This document shows, piece by piece, positions 53,715-63,255 of a DNA stretch of 64,000 nucleotides (within the stretch, counting starts at the first letter, position 1; the number at the start of each line of letters is the position of its first letter). A model generated the notes under the pieces. It did no database searches, had not been told where the DNA came from, and was given only the letters and a program-made list of their open reading frames with translations. This stretch comes from Microbacterium azadirachtae. Its GTDB lineage: Bacteria; Actinomycetota; Actinomycetes; Actinomycetales; Microbacteriaceae. Where the stretch lies: the NCBI RefSeq assembly GCF_000956545.1, contig NZ_JYIT01000076.1, positions 39,020-103,019 of the forward strand. The letters are read 5' to 3'. Both the position numbers and the translations under genes were made by a program.

Positions 53715-56700
53715 TCAGTCCGCTGCAGGTGCGCGGCGTCTGCGCGCCGCCACGAGCACGGCGGCCCCGACAATCAGCAGCAGCGCGGCCGTCCCGAGCA
53801 GCGGCGTGATCTCGCCTCCGGTGCTGGCCAGCAGTTGTCCGTCTGGGCCGATGTCGGCGGCCTTGGTCAGCGTGATCGGCGTCCACCCGATCAACGATCC
53901 ATCGATTGCTTGCACCACGACACGGTGTTCGCCCAGTGGCGCGTCAGCGGGGATCGTGACAACGGCAGTAGCTGAGGCGTCGAGCGTCACCGTGCCGAGC
54001 AGAGTCGGATTGGAGTGCAACCACACTCTCACCCGCTCGCCCGCATGCCCGGGCGCCGCGATAGTGATCTGACCACCTGGGGTTGCTGCCTCGGGTGCGT
54101 GAACACCGTTGCGGGTGTCACCGGTCAGTTCGCTGTCGGGAACCGGGCCGGTCGATTCACCGGGGTTGGGTTCCTCTGGTCCGGGTGCGCTCACGGTGAC
54201 CTGTTCGGACGGCGCGGAGGCGTCCGAGTCCCCGACCTCGTTAGTCGCAACAACGGTGGCCGTGTAAACCCCGGCGGCGAGGCTGGTGAACGCCACCGAG
54301 GTCGCATCACCCGCGGCTGCGCGCACGATCGGCACCGCACCACCGGCCAACGTGACCGTGTACCCGGTGATCGGCGACCCGCCATCAGCAGGTATCACCC
54401 ACGACGCGACCACTGTTGATCCACTCACGGTCACCCCCGGCTTCGCCGGAGCCACCGGTACCGTGCTCTCTCCGGGGTTCGGTTCCTCTGGTCCGGGTGC
54501 GCTCACGGTGACCTGTTCGGACGGCGCGGAGGCGCCCGAGTCCCCGACCTCGTTAGTCGCAACAACAGTGGCCGTGTAAACCCCGGCGGCGAGGCTGGTG
54601 AACGCCACCGAGGTCGCGTCACCCGCGGCTGCGTGCACGATCGGCTCCGCACCACCGGCCAACGTCACCGTGTACCCGGTGATCGGCGACCCGCCATCAG
54701 CAGGCATCACCCACGACGCAACGACCGTGGACCCGTCCACCGACACGCCCGGCTTTGCGGGAGCCACCGGCACCGTCGCAGCGGGCGCCGTCACCGATAT
54801 GGTCACTGCCGGTGAGGGACCGTATGCGATCGTGCCGTCAGGCTTGAGGATCGATACCCTGTACTGCGCGCCGTCGTCAGCGGCACCGGCGAGGAACGTG
54901 AGTTCCGCTCCTGCCTGGCCAGCAACGACAGACCAGTCCTCAGCGCCAGCGGCCTTCCGCTCCCACCGATGGTCGGTAAGGAGCGTCTGGCCGTTATCGG
55001 GCAGTTCCCGCGTCAGCGTGACCGCATCACCCGACGGCGCGGTGGTTGCTCCGCCGATCGTCGGCTTCTGGTTCGCTGCCGCGCCGTGATCGTCAATGTG
55101 GATCGTCAGTGGACCCGCGACCATCGATTCAAGGGCATCACTGGCGAAGTGCAATGTGGCACGGACCTCGACACCGTCCATCGCCTGCTCGGCCTTGATC
55201 TGCTGTCCGAGTCGGGGCATTCCCGGGAACGGCTCCCAGTCACCGCCTGGCCACTTCCACTCCCACTCGACCGTGTCTTCCTCGCTGAGCGCGGGATCAA
55301 TGGAGACACGCAGGTCGACGTTGTCGTTCTGGTGATAGTGCTCCGACGCCGGGGGGAACTGGAAGATCTGCCCGGCGGCGTCGGTGACGTTGATCTTCGC
55401 GCTCGAGCTCGCGTAGCCGCCGAAGTTCGGTCTGTTGATCGTGAGGTAGAGCGTGCTGCCGTTGTCGGCCGCCGTCAGCTCGCGGACCACCGGCGGCGGA
55501 GTGCCGAGCCCCGCACTGAGCACGGTGGACGACCCGTCCGGGGCGTACCAACGCCATTCGTAGGACACGTCGTCCACGCCGTCCCGCACCGGGAAGTAGC
55601 GGCCCGTCGCGTTGAGCGTCTGACCCGCACGGTAGAGGCTCTGCACGTTGTCGACGTGGGCTTCGTAGAATCCGACGCTCGCGGTCACGGCGCTCGACTG
55701 GCGTACACCGATCCCGTCTTTGACCACCCGGACCGCGAAGCTGAAGGTTCCTGTGCTCCGCACGTGGAAGCTCGCCTGCTCTGCGCCTTCCGTCACGTTC
55801 CCGAACCGCGTGTTGCCGGCAACGGGAGCCCAACGGGAGCTGGACGTGCGAAACACCAGCTGCGCAGACTCGCCGTCGGCGAGCTGAACCGGCGGGTAGT
55901 CCAAGACCATCAGATCACCGTTGTAGGTCGGCGACGGTGTGGTGGCACCGATCGTCGGCGCCGACAACGCGGGAGCGTCTGAAGTCACGGTGAGGGGAAT
56001 CCAGCCGGTGGTGGCGACCACCGTGGAGCCCTGCCGGACCTGCGCGCTGATCTCGTACCCGTCATCAGCAATGTGAAGCACCGTCGCATAGGTCAGGCTC
56101 GGTGCCGTCGTCAACGTAGACCCGTTCGCGCTCTCCGACCCGACCGGGCGAATCCGCCACCGCACCTGCTCGCCATCGGCCAGCTGGTAACCAGCAAGCG
56201 CTACCGACAGCGTGTCACCCGGAGCGTAAGAGTCCTGAACCCCCGTGACCCCGAACTCAACACCGGAGCCGTCGCCAACGGTGACAGAAACAGCGTCCGA
56301 AGTGGAGGCGGCGGCCAGGTTCGCCACAGCGGGCACGTAGACGGCGGTCAACTCGTGGGTGCCCACCGCGGGTGCGGTCGTGGTGAACGTCGCAGTCCCC
56401 TCCTCCACAGGCTCGTGCCCGAGGACCGTGGTTCCGTTGCGGAACTCGACGAACCCGCCGGCATCAGTCGGGGTCACGGCCGCCGTCAGAGTCAGCGGGT
56501 CACCGCCGACCAGCGTGGTCGCGGATGCGGACAGGCGTGTGGTCGTCGACGCCGGCTCCGGCAGCTCACCAACCACGAACGTGTAGGTCGCAGAAGCCGT
56601 CTGCACGACACCGTCGACCGTCACCGCCCCTTGCACCCCCAGCCGGTAGGTGCCCGCCGCGGTGAACGCCCAGTTCGCATGCATGTGCGTGCGGCCGATG

Positions 56701-57272
56701 TCAAACGTGCGCACGCCCTCATCACGAGAGGACCACAGCCGGTTCGGAGCGCTGAACCCTCCCCCGGTGTAGACCTCCACGTCGCCTGGTCCCTCCACGC
56801 TGGTCAAGGTGAACGTCGACCGGTCCTCATCGATCGCGCCGAGAGAAACGGACTCGGTGTTGAAACCGGGCCACAGCTTCCCCGTGCCGGGGTTGGATTC
56901 CGGTGCCAGCCAGATCGTCGAGCCCACCGGAGCAATGAACTCGTACCCCGCGGGGACCGTGCGCTGCGCCGTGTCCTCGAGATGGAACCAGACATCCTCC
57001 GCCGCGAATCGCGTACCGGAACCCTCCGCGACATCCGCTTTTGACGCCAAGGCAAGCTGACCATCGTCGAGGAATGTCGACACCGCGTCCGCATGCACAC
57101 CAGCAAGAACCCGGTACTCTTTCGGCTCCGGCGCCGGCCCCTCTGCAGCCTCCGCGGCGGTCGTCGGTACAACCACCGCGGCCAGCGCGACAGCGGCGGT
57201 CGCTACCCCGGCGCTCAGCAGACGCCTCCACGGTGGCCTCGCTGTCCCCCGTTCATCCAACAGTCTCGTCAC
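53715..57272 (-). CDS. Sortase-anchored surface protein with choice-of-anchor M and Ig/FN3 domains
   Basis: 1185 residues from GTG 57272 after GGAAGGA. A signal peptide (about 1-45) is followed by a TIGR03769/choice-of-anchor M-type domain: YRVLAGVHADAVSTF, EDVWFHLEDTAQRTVPAG and HMHANWAFTAAGTYRLGV, with histidines that may bind metal. An Ig-like repeat (STTTRLSASATTLVGG), several further beta-sandwich repeats and two near-identical FN3 domains precede the C-terminal sortase motif LASTG, a hydrophobic span and RRRR. Relatives are often next to Zn/Mn ABC transporters. A Zur-like palindrome lies upstream. The role is probably metal capture or adhesion. Confidence 0.87.
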   Translation of the reverse strand: MTRLLDERGTARPPWRRLLSAGVATAAVALAAVVVPTTAAEAAEGPAPEPKEYRVLAGVHADAVSTFLDDGQLALASKADVAEGSGTRFAAEDVWFHLEDTAQRTVPAGYEFIAPVGSTIWLAPESNPGTGKLWPGFNTESVSLGAIDEDRSTFTLTSVEGPGDVEVYTGGGFSAPNRLWSSRDEGVRTFDIGRTHMHANWAFTAAGTYRLGVQGAVTVDGVVQTASATYTFVVGELPEPASTTTRLSASATTLVGGDPLTLTAAVTPTDAGGFVEFRNGTTVLGHEPVEEGTATFTTTAPAVGTHELTAVYVPAVANLAAASTSDAVSVTVGDGSGVEFGVTGVQDSYAPGDTLSVALAGYQLADGEQVRWRIRPVGSESANGSTLTTAPSLTYATVLHIADDGYEISAQVRQGSTVVATTGWIPLTVTSDAPALSAPTIGATTPSPTYNGDLMVLDYPPVQLADGESAQLVFRTSSSRWAPVAGNTRFGNVTEGAEQASFHVRSTGTFSFAVRVVKDGIGVRQSSAVTASVGFYEAHVDNVQSLYRAGQTLNATGRYFPVRDGVDDVSYEWRWYAPDGSSTVLSAGLGTPPPVVRELTAADNGSTLYLTINRPNFGGYASSSAKINVTDAAGQIFQFPPASEHYHQNDNVDLRVSIDPALSEEDTVEWEWKWPGGDWEPFPGMPRLGQQIKAEQAMDGVEVRATLHFASDALESMVAGPLTIHIDDHGAAANQKPTIGGATTAPSGDAVTLTRELPDNGQTLLTDHRWERKAAGAEDWSVVAGQAGAELTFLAGAADDGAQYRVSILKPDGTIAYGPSPAVTISVTAPAATVPVAPAKPGVSVDGSTVVASWVMPADGGSPITGYTVTLAGGAEPIVHAAAGDATSVAFTSLAAGVYTATVVATNEVGDSGASAPSEQVTVSAPGPEEPNPGESTVPVAPAKPGVTVSGSTVVASWVIPADGGSPITGYTVTLAGGAVPIVRAAAGDATSVAFTSLAAGVYTATVVATNEVGDSDASAPSEQVTVSAPGPEEPNPGESTGPVPDSELTGDTRNGVHAPEAATPGGQITIAAPGHAGERVRVWLHSNPTLLGTVTLDASATAVVTIPADAPLGEHRVVVQAIDGSLIGWTPITLTKAADIGPDGQLLASTGGEITPLLGTAALLLIVGAAVLVAARRRRAPAAD
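54161..54784 (-). repeat. Two 312-bp tandem repeats encoding FN3 domains
   Basis: Copies 54161-54472 and 54473-54784 differ at only a few dozen positions, mostly in the last 60 bp, and stay in frame (104 codons each). They encode GSTVVASWVxPADGGSPITGY-type FN3 domains within the surface protein. Confidence 0.9.
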
Positions 57273-57326
57273 GCGTCAGTCCTTCCCGTGTCGTCCGCGG
57301 TCGCATCTACCGACGCGACAAAGATG

Positions 57327-57347
57327 TGAGAGCGATAATCGTTCTCA
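57327..57347. promoter_or_regulatory. Probable Zur (zinc uptake regulator) box
   Basis: Sequence TGAGAGCGAT-A-ATCGTTCTCA is a 21-nt palindrome with only two mismatched pairs, of the Zur/Fur type (TGA...ATAAT...TCA). It lies 55-75 nt upstream of the GTG of the surface gene, where it would cover the promoter. No other operator-like palindrome is in this 250-nt spacer. Confidence 0.6.
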
Positions 57348-57522
57348 ATAGCGAGGATATGGGTTCCGGCGATGAACAGCGAATCCAGATTCAGGATCAC
57401 GCCTTCGGGGAGACCGTAGAAGAGCTGACGCCCACCCAACGCGCCTTGCTGCTCCCCCGTCGAACGCGAGCTTCCAACGCGATGCCAGATCTGCCGCCTC
57501 GATCCTGTTTTCACGTACGATT

Positions 57523-60500
57523 TCAGAGGCCGAACTGCGGTCCTTCACGCTGCGGCGTAGCCGTCGAACGCTCGACGACGGCGAGGTCGGCCACAGTGCG
57601 GTCGGGGTCGGCCCGCACACCGAGCGTCGGCCGACGCGCGCGGACGGCCTCCACGGTGATCCGGGCCTCCTCGACGGCGGGCGGCAGGTCTCCGCCGTCC
57701 TGCATCGCGGCGAGCTGCGCCTCGACACGGGCCAGGTCGGTCTCTGACTCGGCCAGGGCGCCCGCGTACCGGAACGGTTGGCCGATGCGTTCCTCCGTCT
57801 CGGCGATTGTTTGCTCGGCCACGGTGAGGTCGTCGCGGGCGTGGCCGAGCAGGGTGGGGATGCCCGAGACGCGGTTCTCAATGCGCTGGATCACGCCGAC
57901 GCCTCCCTCGAGGAACAGCTCGCGCGAGATCGTGAAGCCGCTGCGGGGCACGTCGTCGAGAGTGACCTCCATGAGCAGGTCGCCGAGCATCGGGCGGGTG
58001 CCCAGGTGGACGTCGAATCCGCTGATGCGTCCGATGACGCCGTAGTCGCGGGTCGCGTACTTCGGCGCCCACTTCAGGTCCGAGTCGTGCGCCCACCGGG
58101 CGAGCGCATGCGCGGCGTCGACCCGCGAGTCGTAGTGCGTGCCGCGCAGTTCGATACGGAAGTTCTCGCCGGAGGTATCGCGGATGCGCGGCAGCGCCGC
58201 CTCCAGATGCTCGATATCGTTCCCCGCACGGCGGGCGTCGCCGCGGGCGCGGTCGCGGGTGTGGATCAGCATGGACTCGTTGCGGTGATAGGCGCGTTCC
58301 AGCCGACGCAGCCTGGTCACCTCGTTCTGGATCGTGGAGTGCTCCAGCAACAGAGGGTTGCCGGAGCTGATCGCCTTGGCTTCCGCGGCGGACAGGGCCG
58401 AGGAGTCGATCTCCTCGATCTCGCGGGTGTCGAGCCGGCCGCGCATGAGTTGGGCGATGAACGTCGCCTTCCGCTCGACGCCCTGCCACATGTAGGAGTC
58501 GAAGGAGCGCTCCGTCACGAATCGGACGATCGCGACCTCCGCGTTCTGATTGCCCTGCCGCATGATCCGGCCCTCGCGTTGGGCGATGTCCGACGGGCGC
58601 CACGGACAGTCCAGATGGTAGAGCGCGACGGCGCGGGCCTGGACGTTCGTGCCGACGCCCATCTTCTCCGTCGAGCCGAGCAGCACGGCGATGTGCCCGG
58701 CACGCGCGGCGGCGAACAGACGCGCCTTGTCCGTGTCGGTCTTGGCCTCGTGCATGAACCGGATCGCCTCGCCCGGCATCCCGCGCATCACGAGCTGGGC
58801 GTGCAACTCGTCATAGGCGTTCCAGCGGTCGGGGTTCGGCGTCCCGATATCGGAGAACACCAGCTGCAACGCCCCGCGCACCGGCGAGGGATGCCCGGTG
58901 ATGGCGTCGAGGTACTCGTTGTCGCGCGTGCGTTCCCAGACCCGGTGGATCGCGTCCGCGGCGGCGTCGATCTTTGTCGGGCCGGAGGGCCGGTTCGGGA
59001 CGATCATGCGAATGTCCAGTGCGGCCTTGCGGCCGTCGGTGGACACGTTGAGCATGTTGTCCTCATTGGGCGGAACCGCCTTCGCGGCGATCTTCTCCGC
59101 CCGCGCGCCCAGGTGCTCGATGAACCGTTCGAGCTCCACAGTCGGCTGCACCGGCACGGTCGCCGGGACGCGCTGTCCGTCGTCGCGGGCAACGAGGTCA
59201 GGTGTGGGCAGTTGCAGGTCTTCGGCGGTCTTCACGTCGGCGAAGATCGACCACATCTTGAGCATCTCCGGCACGTTGGAGAACTTCGCGAAGCGGGTCT
59301 TCATGCGGAACGTGTTGTTTCCGGTCGGTGCCATCTCCATCTGCGTGACGGTCTGCCCGAACGTCGCCGCCCAGGCGTCGAACGCCCCGATGCCGGCCGC
59401 GTCGAGCAGGTCGGGACGCAGGTAGCGCTGCATCACGTATGCCTCGGTGACCGAGTTGGAGATCGGGGTCGCGGTCGCCCCTGTGACGACCCGCTCACGA
59501 CCCTGCGAGCGGAGGTACTCGAGCTTCATGTGCAGGTCGGTCGCCCGGTCGGAGCCCTCGATCGAGGCGTCGCGAATGTTGGACTCCGTGGCGAGGTTCT
59601 TGTACATGTGCATCTCGTCGACGATCACGTAGTCGATCCCGGTGTCCTCGAAGCAGACCCCGACGTCGCGGGAGGTGTCTGTGCGGTCCTTGAGCTTGTT
59701 CTCCAGGGCCAGGAGTTTGCGCTGGATGCGCTTGACGCTCATCCGGTCCTCGCCCTCGGCCTGGTCGAGCACCTGCTTGACGTCATCGAGCTGTGAGCGG
59801 ATGTACGCCTGCTGGGTCTCCGTGCGCAGCGGGATCTTCGCGAACGCGCCCTGCGTCAAGATCACGGCATCCCACTCGTTCGCCGCGGCGCGAGCGACGA
59901 AGGTGCGGCGCTTGTCCGCAGTCAGGTCACCGCTGGAGACGGCGAGGATGCGGGCCTGCGGGTAGATCTGCAACCACTCCCGACCGACCTGCTCGAGCAT
60001 GTGATTCGGTACGACGACGACGGGCTTGGCGATCAGGCCCATGCGGCGCATCTCCATCGCACCCATCACCATCTCGGCCGTCTTCCCGGCACCGACCTCA
60101 TGGAACAACCCGGCCGAGGGCTCGGCGATCATGCGGGCGACCGCGGCCCGCTGATGCGGGCGCGGCTCGAAGCTCGCTGCCATGCCGGGCAGCGAGAGGT
60201 AGTCGCCCGCATCGCTGTAGTCACGCAGGACGATCGAGTTGAAGCGCCGGTTGTACTCCTCGACCAGCGCCGCGGCGCGGGCCGGGTCTTCCCACACCCA
60301 CTCGCCGAACCGCTCTTGGATTAGGTCGGCCTTCTCCTGCGCGGCCGTCGTCTCGATCGGGTTCAGGACGCGGCGGATCTTCCCGCCGACGTCTTCCACC
60401 TCGTCGTAGACGAGCAAGGTCTTCTGCTCCATGACGGCTTGGGCGATGTCGGGTGCGGGGCGCCGCTCGGTGCCCCATTCGCTCGTGGACAGCACGCCCG

Positions 60501-63204
60501 CCCGCCCGCCGCGAACCTCCCACATGCCCGGCAGCGCGTTCTCCACCCGCACGTCGGAGGTCTTCAGGATCGCGTTGAGGAAGTCCTCGTGGATGCGTTC
60601 GCTGATCCACACCGCGCCCAGGCGGGCGGTGATGTCCTCGACGCCGAGCGCGGGCGGCAGCACGGCGGCCAGCGCGTCGGCGTTCGCCTGGAACGCGGGC
60701 TCGTCGGCGGCGCGCGCCTTGGCGGCCTCCAACTTCCCCCGCACGTCACCGGACAGGTAGGCGGGGGCGTGGACGAGCTCGCCGCCGACGGGATCGGTGA
60801 ACACCATCCCGGCCAGCGCCGGGCGTGCCTCGTGCTCGGGCATGCCCAGAAGGTCGGCGATCAGGGTCAGGTCGATGCCGCCGGTGCGGTCCAGGCTCAC
60901 CGCGATCGCGTCAGCGGGGGTCTCCACGCCCTGCACCTCCGGGCGCGGAGCGACGACACGGCGGGTCATGATCGCCGCCGGCGTGGCCGTCTGCTCGGTG
61001 TCGTCGAACTGCTCCAACGCGATCACCAGTGGCCCGAACGGGTCGGAGCGCAGCAGCCGGATCGGGGTCGGCACGATCCGCGCGTAGGTGTTCTCACCGG
61101 CGGGGTTCTGCCGCCCGGTCGGCCGTAGCGTGTAGCGGTTGAGGGGGCCGTATTTGCCGAGGTACTTCTGGTAGTCGCGGCGCAGCGCGGCCCGCGCCTC
61201 GGTGACCTCGGCCGTGTCGTCCACCGTCGCCGACTCCAGGGTTAGCAGGGTCGTGGCCCGGTCGCGCAGCCCGAGCAGGGCGCGGAGCTCGGTCGCCGCC
61301 GACTTGGGTACGGCGAACGGTTCCAGCGCCCCGGAGGCGACGGTCGCGAACTCGCCGGCGTCGACCGGCACGATGCTGCCGTCCCACACGGCCGGCGCCG
61401 ACGGGGTGAACGCGGCACGGCGGGACTGCTGCGCCGCAGTCCGCTCGCTCATCGTCAGCCCGAGCCGCCGCCCGGCGAACACGATCTCGTCCACGGCGAG
61501 CGCCAGGGTGCTCTCCAGCTCGGCGAGGTCGCCGGTGACGGTGAGCGTGTCCGCCCCGTACATGCCCTGCTGCACGCCGACGGCGCCGAGCATCCGCTCG
61601 GGCCGATGGTCGAAGTAGGCGTTGATCTTCACCAGCCGCCCGTCGATGCTGACCGGCGTGACGGTCTCCCACAGGTCGTCGGCCGGGGGCCGGCCGTCCT
61701 CGCGGCGGCGGAAGATGAGTAGATCGGTGAGCACCTCAGTGCCGGCCGCGCGGCGGTGTGCGCCGGTGGGCAGGCGGATCGCCCCGACGAGATCCGCCAG
61801 GGCGTTCATCTCCCGGCGTGCGCCGGGGTTCTGCGCGTCCATCGTGTAATGCGAGGTCAACACCGCGACGAGCCCACCGGGCCGGGTCAGCCGCAGCGAC
61901 TTCAGGATGAAGTGGTTGTGCATCGTCTGCTTGGTGCCGTTGTGGACCGGATCGTGCAGGACGACGCCGGCGAACGGTACGTTGCCGATCGCCGCATCGA
62001 AGTGCGCTTCGGGCAAGCGGGTGTCGGCGAACGACTCGGCGCGGATCGTCGCGTGCGGGTAGATGCCCTGGCTGATCCCTGCGGTCACCGGGTCCAGCTC
62101 GACGCCGGTCATCTGCGCCGTCGCCGGTGCGAGACCGATGAACGTCCCCGCCCCTGAACCGGGTTCCAGCACGGCCCCGCCGGTGAAGCCGAGCGCGCTC
62201 ATCGCTCGCCACATCTGTCTGACGATCAACGGGTCGGTGTAGTGGGCGTTGATCGTCGTGCGCGCCGCGGCGTCCCACTCCGCCTCGTCGAGCAGACCGC
62301 GCAGCTCGGCGCGTTCGACATCCCAGCCGTCCTTGGCCGCATCGAACACATCGGGCAGCGCCCCCCAGCTCGACCAGCGGGCAAGCACCTGCTGCTCCTC
62401 AGCAGTCGCGCCCCGGTTCTCAGCCGCTAGCGAGCGCGCCAGCCGAATCGCAGCGGTGTTCGCCTGGAACCGGGCCTTCGGCCCCGAGGGGGCCAGGTCG
62501 TCCTGCGATGCCGGGACGAACCGAGGTGGGGCGGCTAGCTCAGTTCGCGCAGGAAGCGGATCGTCGCCGCCTCCTGAAGGACGGCCTGGTTCTCCCGCAG
62601 GTAGTCCCGCGGCGGCTCGGTCGCCACCAGGCCCTCGAGGAAGGCCACCGGCACCGCCCAATCGCTCGCCATCTGCTCCAGCTCCACCGTCGAGGGCATC
62701 AAGTCCGGGGAGTCTTGCATCCGTTCGGCCCAGATCACGAGGTTCTCGTCCGAGGGCCGGGTCTGCTCCCATTCCTCGCGGGCCTGCTCCAGCGGCAGCT
62801 CCGGGTCGCCGATCCACACCAGCTGTGCCATCACGACCTCCTCCGCTATCCGCCGGGCCGTCACTAGTCGGGCGACCTCCTGCAAGTAATTCTGCTCCGA
62901 AGATCGCGTCCCAGCCAGCATTGCCGTCAGATCCGACACTTGCGCCTGCACTTCCAGGCCCAGGTTCGTGAAGAACTCCTCCGGGTTCTCCAGCGCGTTC
63001 AGCCGGCTCGGGGCCGTCCTCTCCCAATGCGCTCTGGCTGCTGCCGCGTACTTGTTCATCGACGTGCTCCTCCCCGGTCGCTTCGTCCGGCGTGTCGGAT
63101 GCGAGCGCGGCGGCCAACGACTCGTCGGCGGTCTGCTCGTCCAGCCCCCACAGGTCGAACGCGAGCTGACCGGGATGCGGGTCATGATTCCGGCGCGCAG
63201 CCAT
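57523..63204 (-). CDS. Giant DNA methylase-helicase of integrative elements
   Basis: 1893 residues from ATG 63204, which follows GGAGGTGGCGTG. After a possible non-homologous lead, residues from about 228 on are family-like: AHYTDPLIVRQMWRAM and GGAVLEPGSGAGTFIGLA (SAM site), then GNVPFAGV near 410 as the N6-adenine methylase NPPF-type motif. An SNF2-like helicase follows: LFHEVGAGKTAEMVMGA near 1037, VIVDEMHMYKNL near 1196, and DIAQREGRIMRQGNQNAEV near 1543. A Lys/Arg-poor C-terminal helical part ends it. Such proteins occur on ICEs and phage-plasmids; function (protection or conjugative DNA processing) is inferred. Residues 50-225 overlap another gene in a different frame. Confidence 0.85.
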   Translation of the reverse strand: MAARRNHDPHPGQLAFDLWGLDEQTADESLAAALASDTPDEATGEEHVDEQVRGSSQSALGEDGPEPAERAGEPGGVLHEPGPGSAGASVGSDGNAGWDAIFGAELLAGGRPTSDGPADSGGGRDGTAGVDRRPGAAAGAGPRGMGADPALGREPRDLGRTDARLPGLDALDGGAGADGERLGGAGGLPRGPGGDRAAAGLPAGEPGRPSGGGDDPLPARTELAAPPRFVPASQDDLAPSGPKARFQANTAAIRLARSLAAENRGATAEEQQVLARWSSWGALPDVFDAAKDGWDVERAELRGLLDEAEWDAAARTTINAHYTDPLIVRQMWRAMSALGFTGGAVLEPGSGAGTFIGLAPATAQMTGVELDPVTAGISQGIYPHATIRAESFADTRLPEAHFDAAIGNVPFAGVVLHDPVHNGTKQTMHNHFILKSLRLTRPGGLVAVLTSHYTMDAQNPGARREMNALADLVGAIRLPTGAHRRAAGTEVLTDLLIFRRREDGRPPADDLWETVTPVSIDGRLVKINAYFDHRPERMLGAVGVQQGMYGADTLTVTGDLAELESTLALAVDEIVFAGRRLGLTMSERTAAQQSRRAAFTPSAPAVWDGSIVPVDAGEFATVASGALEPFAVPKSAATELRALLGLRDRATTLLTLESATVDDTAEVTEARAALRRDYQKYLGKYGPLNRYTLRPTGRQNPAGENTYARIVPTPIRLLRSDPFGPLVIALEQFDDTEQTATPAAIMTRRVVAPRPEVQGVETPADAIAVSLDRTGGIDLTLIADLLGMPEHEARPALAGMVFTDPVGGELVHAPAYLSGDVRGKLEAAKARAADEPAFQANADALAAVLPPALGVEDITARLGAVWISERIHEDFLNAILKTSDVRVENALPGMWEVRGGRAGVLSTSEWGTERRPAPDIAQAVMEQKTLLVYDEVEDVGGKIRRVLNPIETTAAQEKADLIQERFGEWVWEDPARAAALVEEYNRRFNSIVLRDYSDAGDYLSLPGMAASFEPRPHQRAAVARMIAEPSAGLFHEVGAGKTAEMVMGAMEMRRMGLIAKPVVVVPNHMLEQVGREWLQIYPQARILAVSSGDLTADKRRTFVARAAANEWDAVILTQGAFAKIPLRTETQQAYIRSQLDDVKQVLDQAEGEDRMSVKRIQRKLLALENKLKDRTDTSRDVGVCFEDTGIDYVIVDEMHMYKNLATESNIRDASIEGSDRATDLHMKLEYLRSQGRERVVTGATATPISNSVTEAYVMQRYLRPDLLDAAGIGAFDAWAATFGQTVTQMEMAPTGNNTFRMKTRFAKFSNVPEMLKMWSIFADVKTAEDLQLPTPDLVARDDGQRVPATVPVQPTVELERFIEHLGARAEKIAAKAVPPNEDNMLNVSTDGRKAALDIRMIVPNRPSGPTKIDAAADAIHRVWERTRDNEYLDAITGHPSPVRGALQLVFSDIGTPNPDRWNAYDELHAQLVMRGMPGEAIRFMHEAKTDTDKARLFAAARAGHIAVLLGSTEKMGVGTNVQARAVALYHLDCPWRPSDIAQREGRIMRQGNQNAEVAIVRFVTERSFDSYMWQGVERKATFIAQLMRGRLDTREIEEIDSSALSAAEAKAISSGNPLLLEHSTIQNEVTRLRRLERAYHRNESMLIHTRDRARGDARRAGNDIEHLEAALPRIRDTSGENFRIELRGTHYDSRVDAAHALARWAHDSDLKWAPKYATRDYGVIGRISGFDVHLGTRPMLGDLLMEVTLDDVPRSGFTISRELFLEGGVGVIQRIENRVSGIPTLLGHARDDLTVAEQTIAETEERIGQPFRYAGALAESETDLARVEAQLAAMQDGGDLPPAVEEARITVEAVRARRPTLGVRADPDRTVADLAVVERSTATPQREGPQFGL
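62535..63059 (-). CDS. Small ICE-associated protein nested out of frame in the helicase gene
   Basis: 174 residues, MNKYAAAARAHWERTAPSRL then NALENPEEFFTNLGLEVQAQ and VMAQLVWIGDPELPLEQARE, a balanced helical protein with a strong ribosome site (GGGGAGGAG, spacing 9). Its amino-acid composition is normal, whereas the helicase frame across the same DNA is Gly/Ala/Arg/Pro-rich. It looks like the genuine gene here. It resembles proteins encoded next to the ICE helicase; no function known. Confidence 0.75.
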   Translation of the reverse strand: MNKYAAAARAHWERTAPSRLNALENPEEFFTNLGLEVQAQVSDLTAMLAGTRSSEQNYLQEVARLVTARRIAEEVVMAQLVWIGDPELPLEQAREEWEQTRPSDENLVIWAERMQDSPDLMPSTVELEQMASDWAVPVAFLEGLVATEPPRDYLRENQAVLQEAATIRFLRELS

Positions 63205-63255
63205 CACGCCACCTCCGCGTCACGCATGGGTTCTCCCGTGATCGGTCGCCGAGGC

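Noticed and set aside
57269..57514. 81-codon minus-strand frame upstream of the surface gene
   Set aside because: It contains the Zur-like palindrome and the promoter region and has no family-like composition or ribosome site.
57778..59796. 672-codon plus-strand frame
   Set aside because: Antisense to the helicase motifs (Walker A, DEMH) and rich in Arg/Val/Gly.
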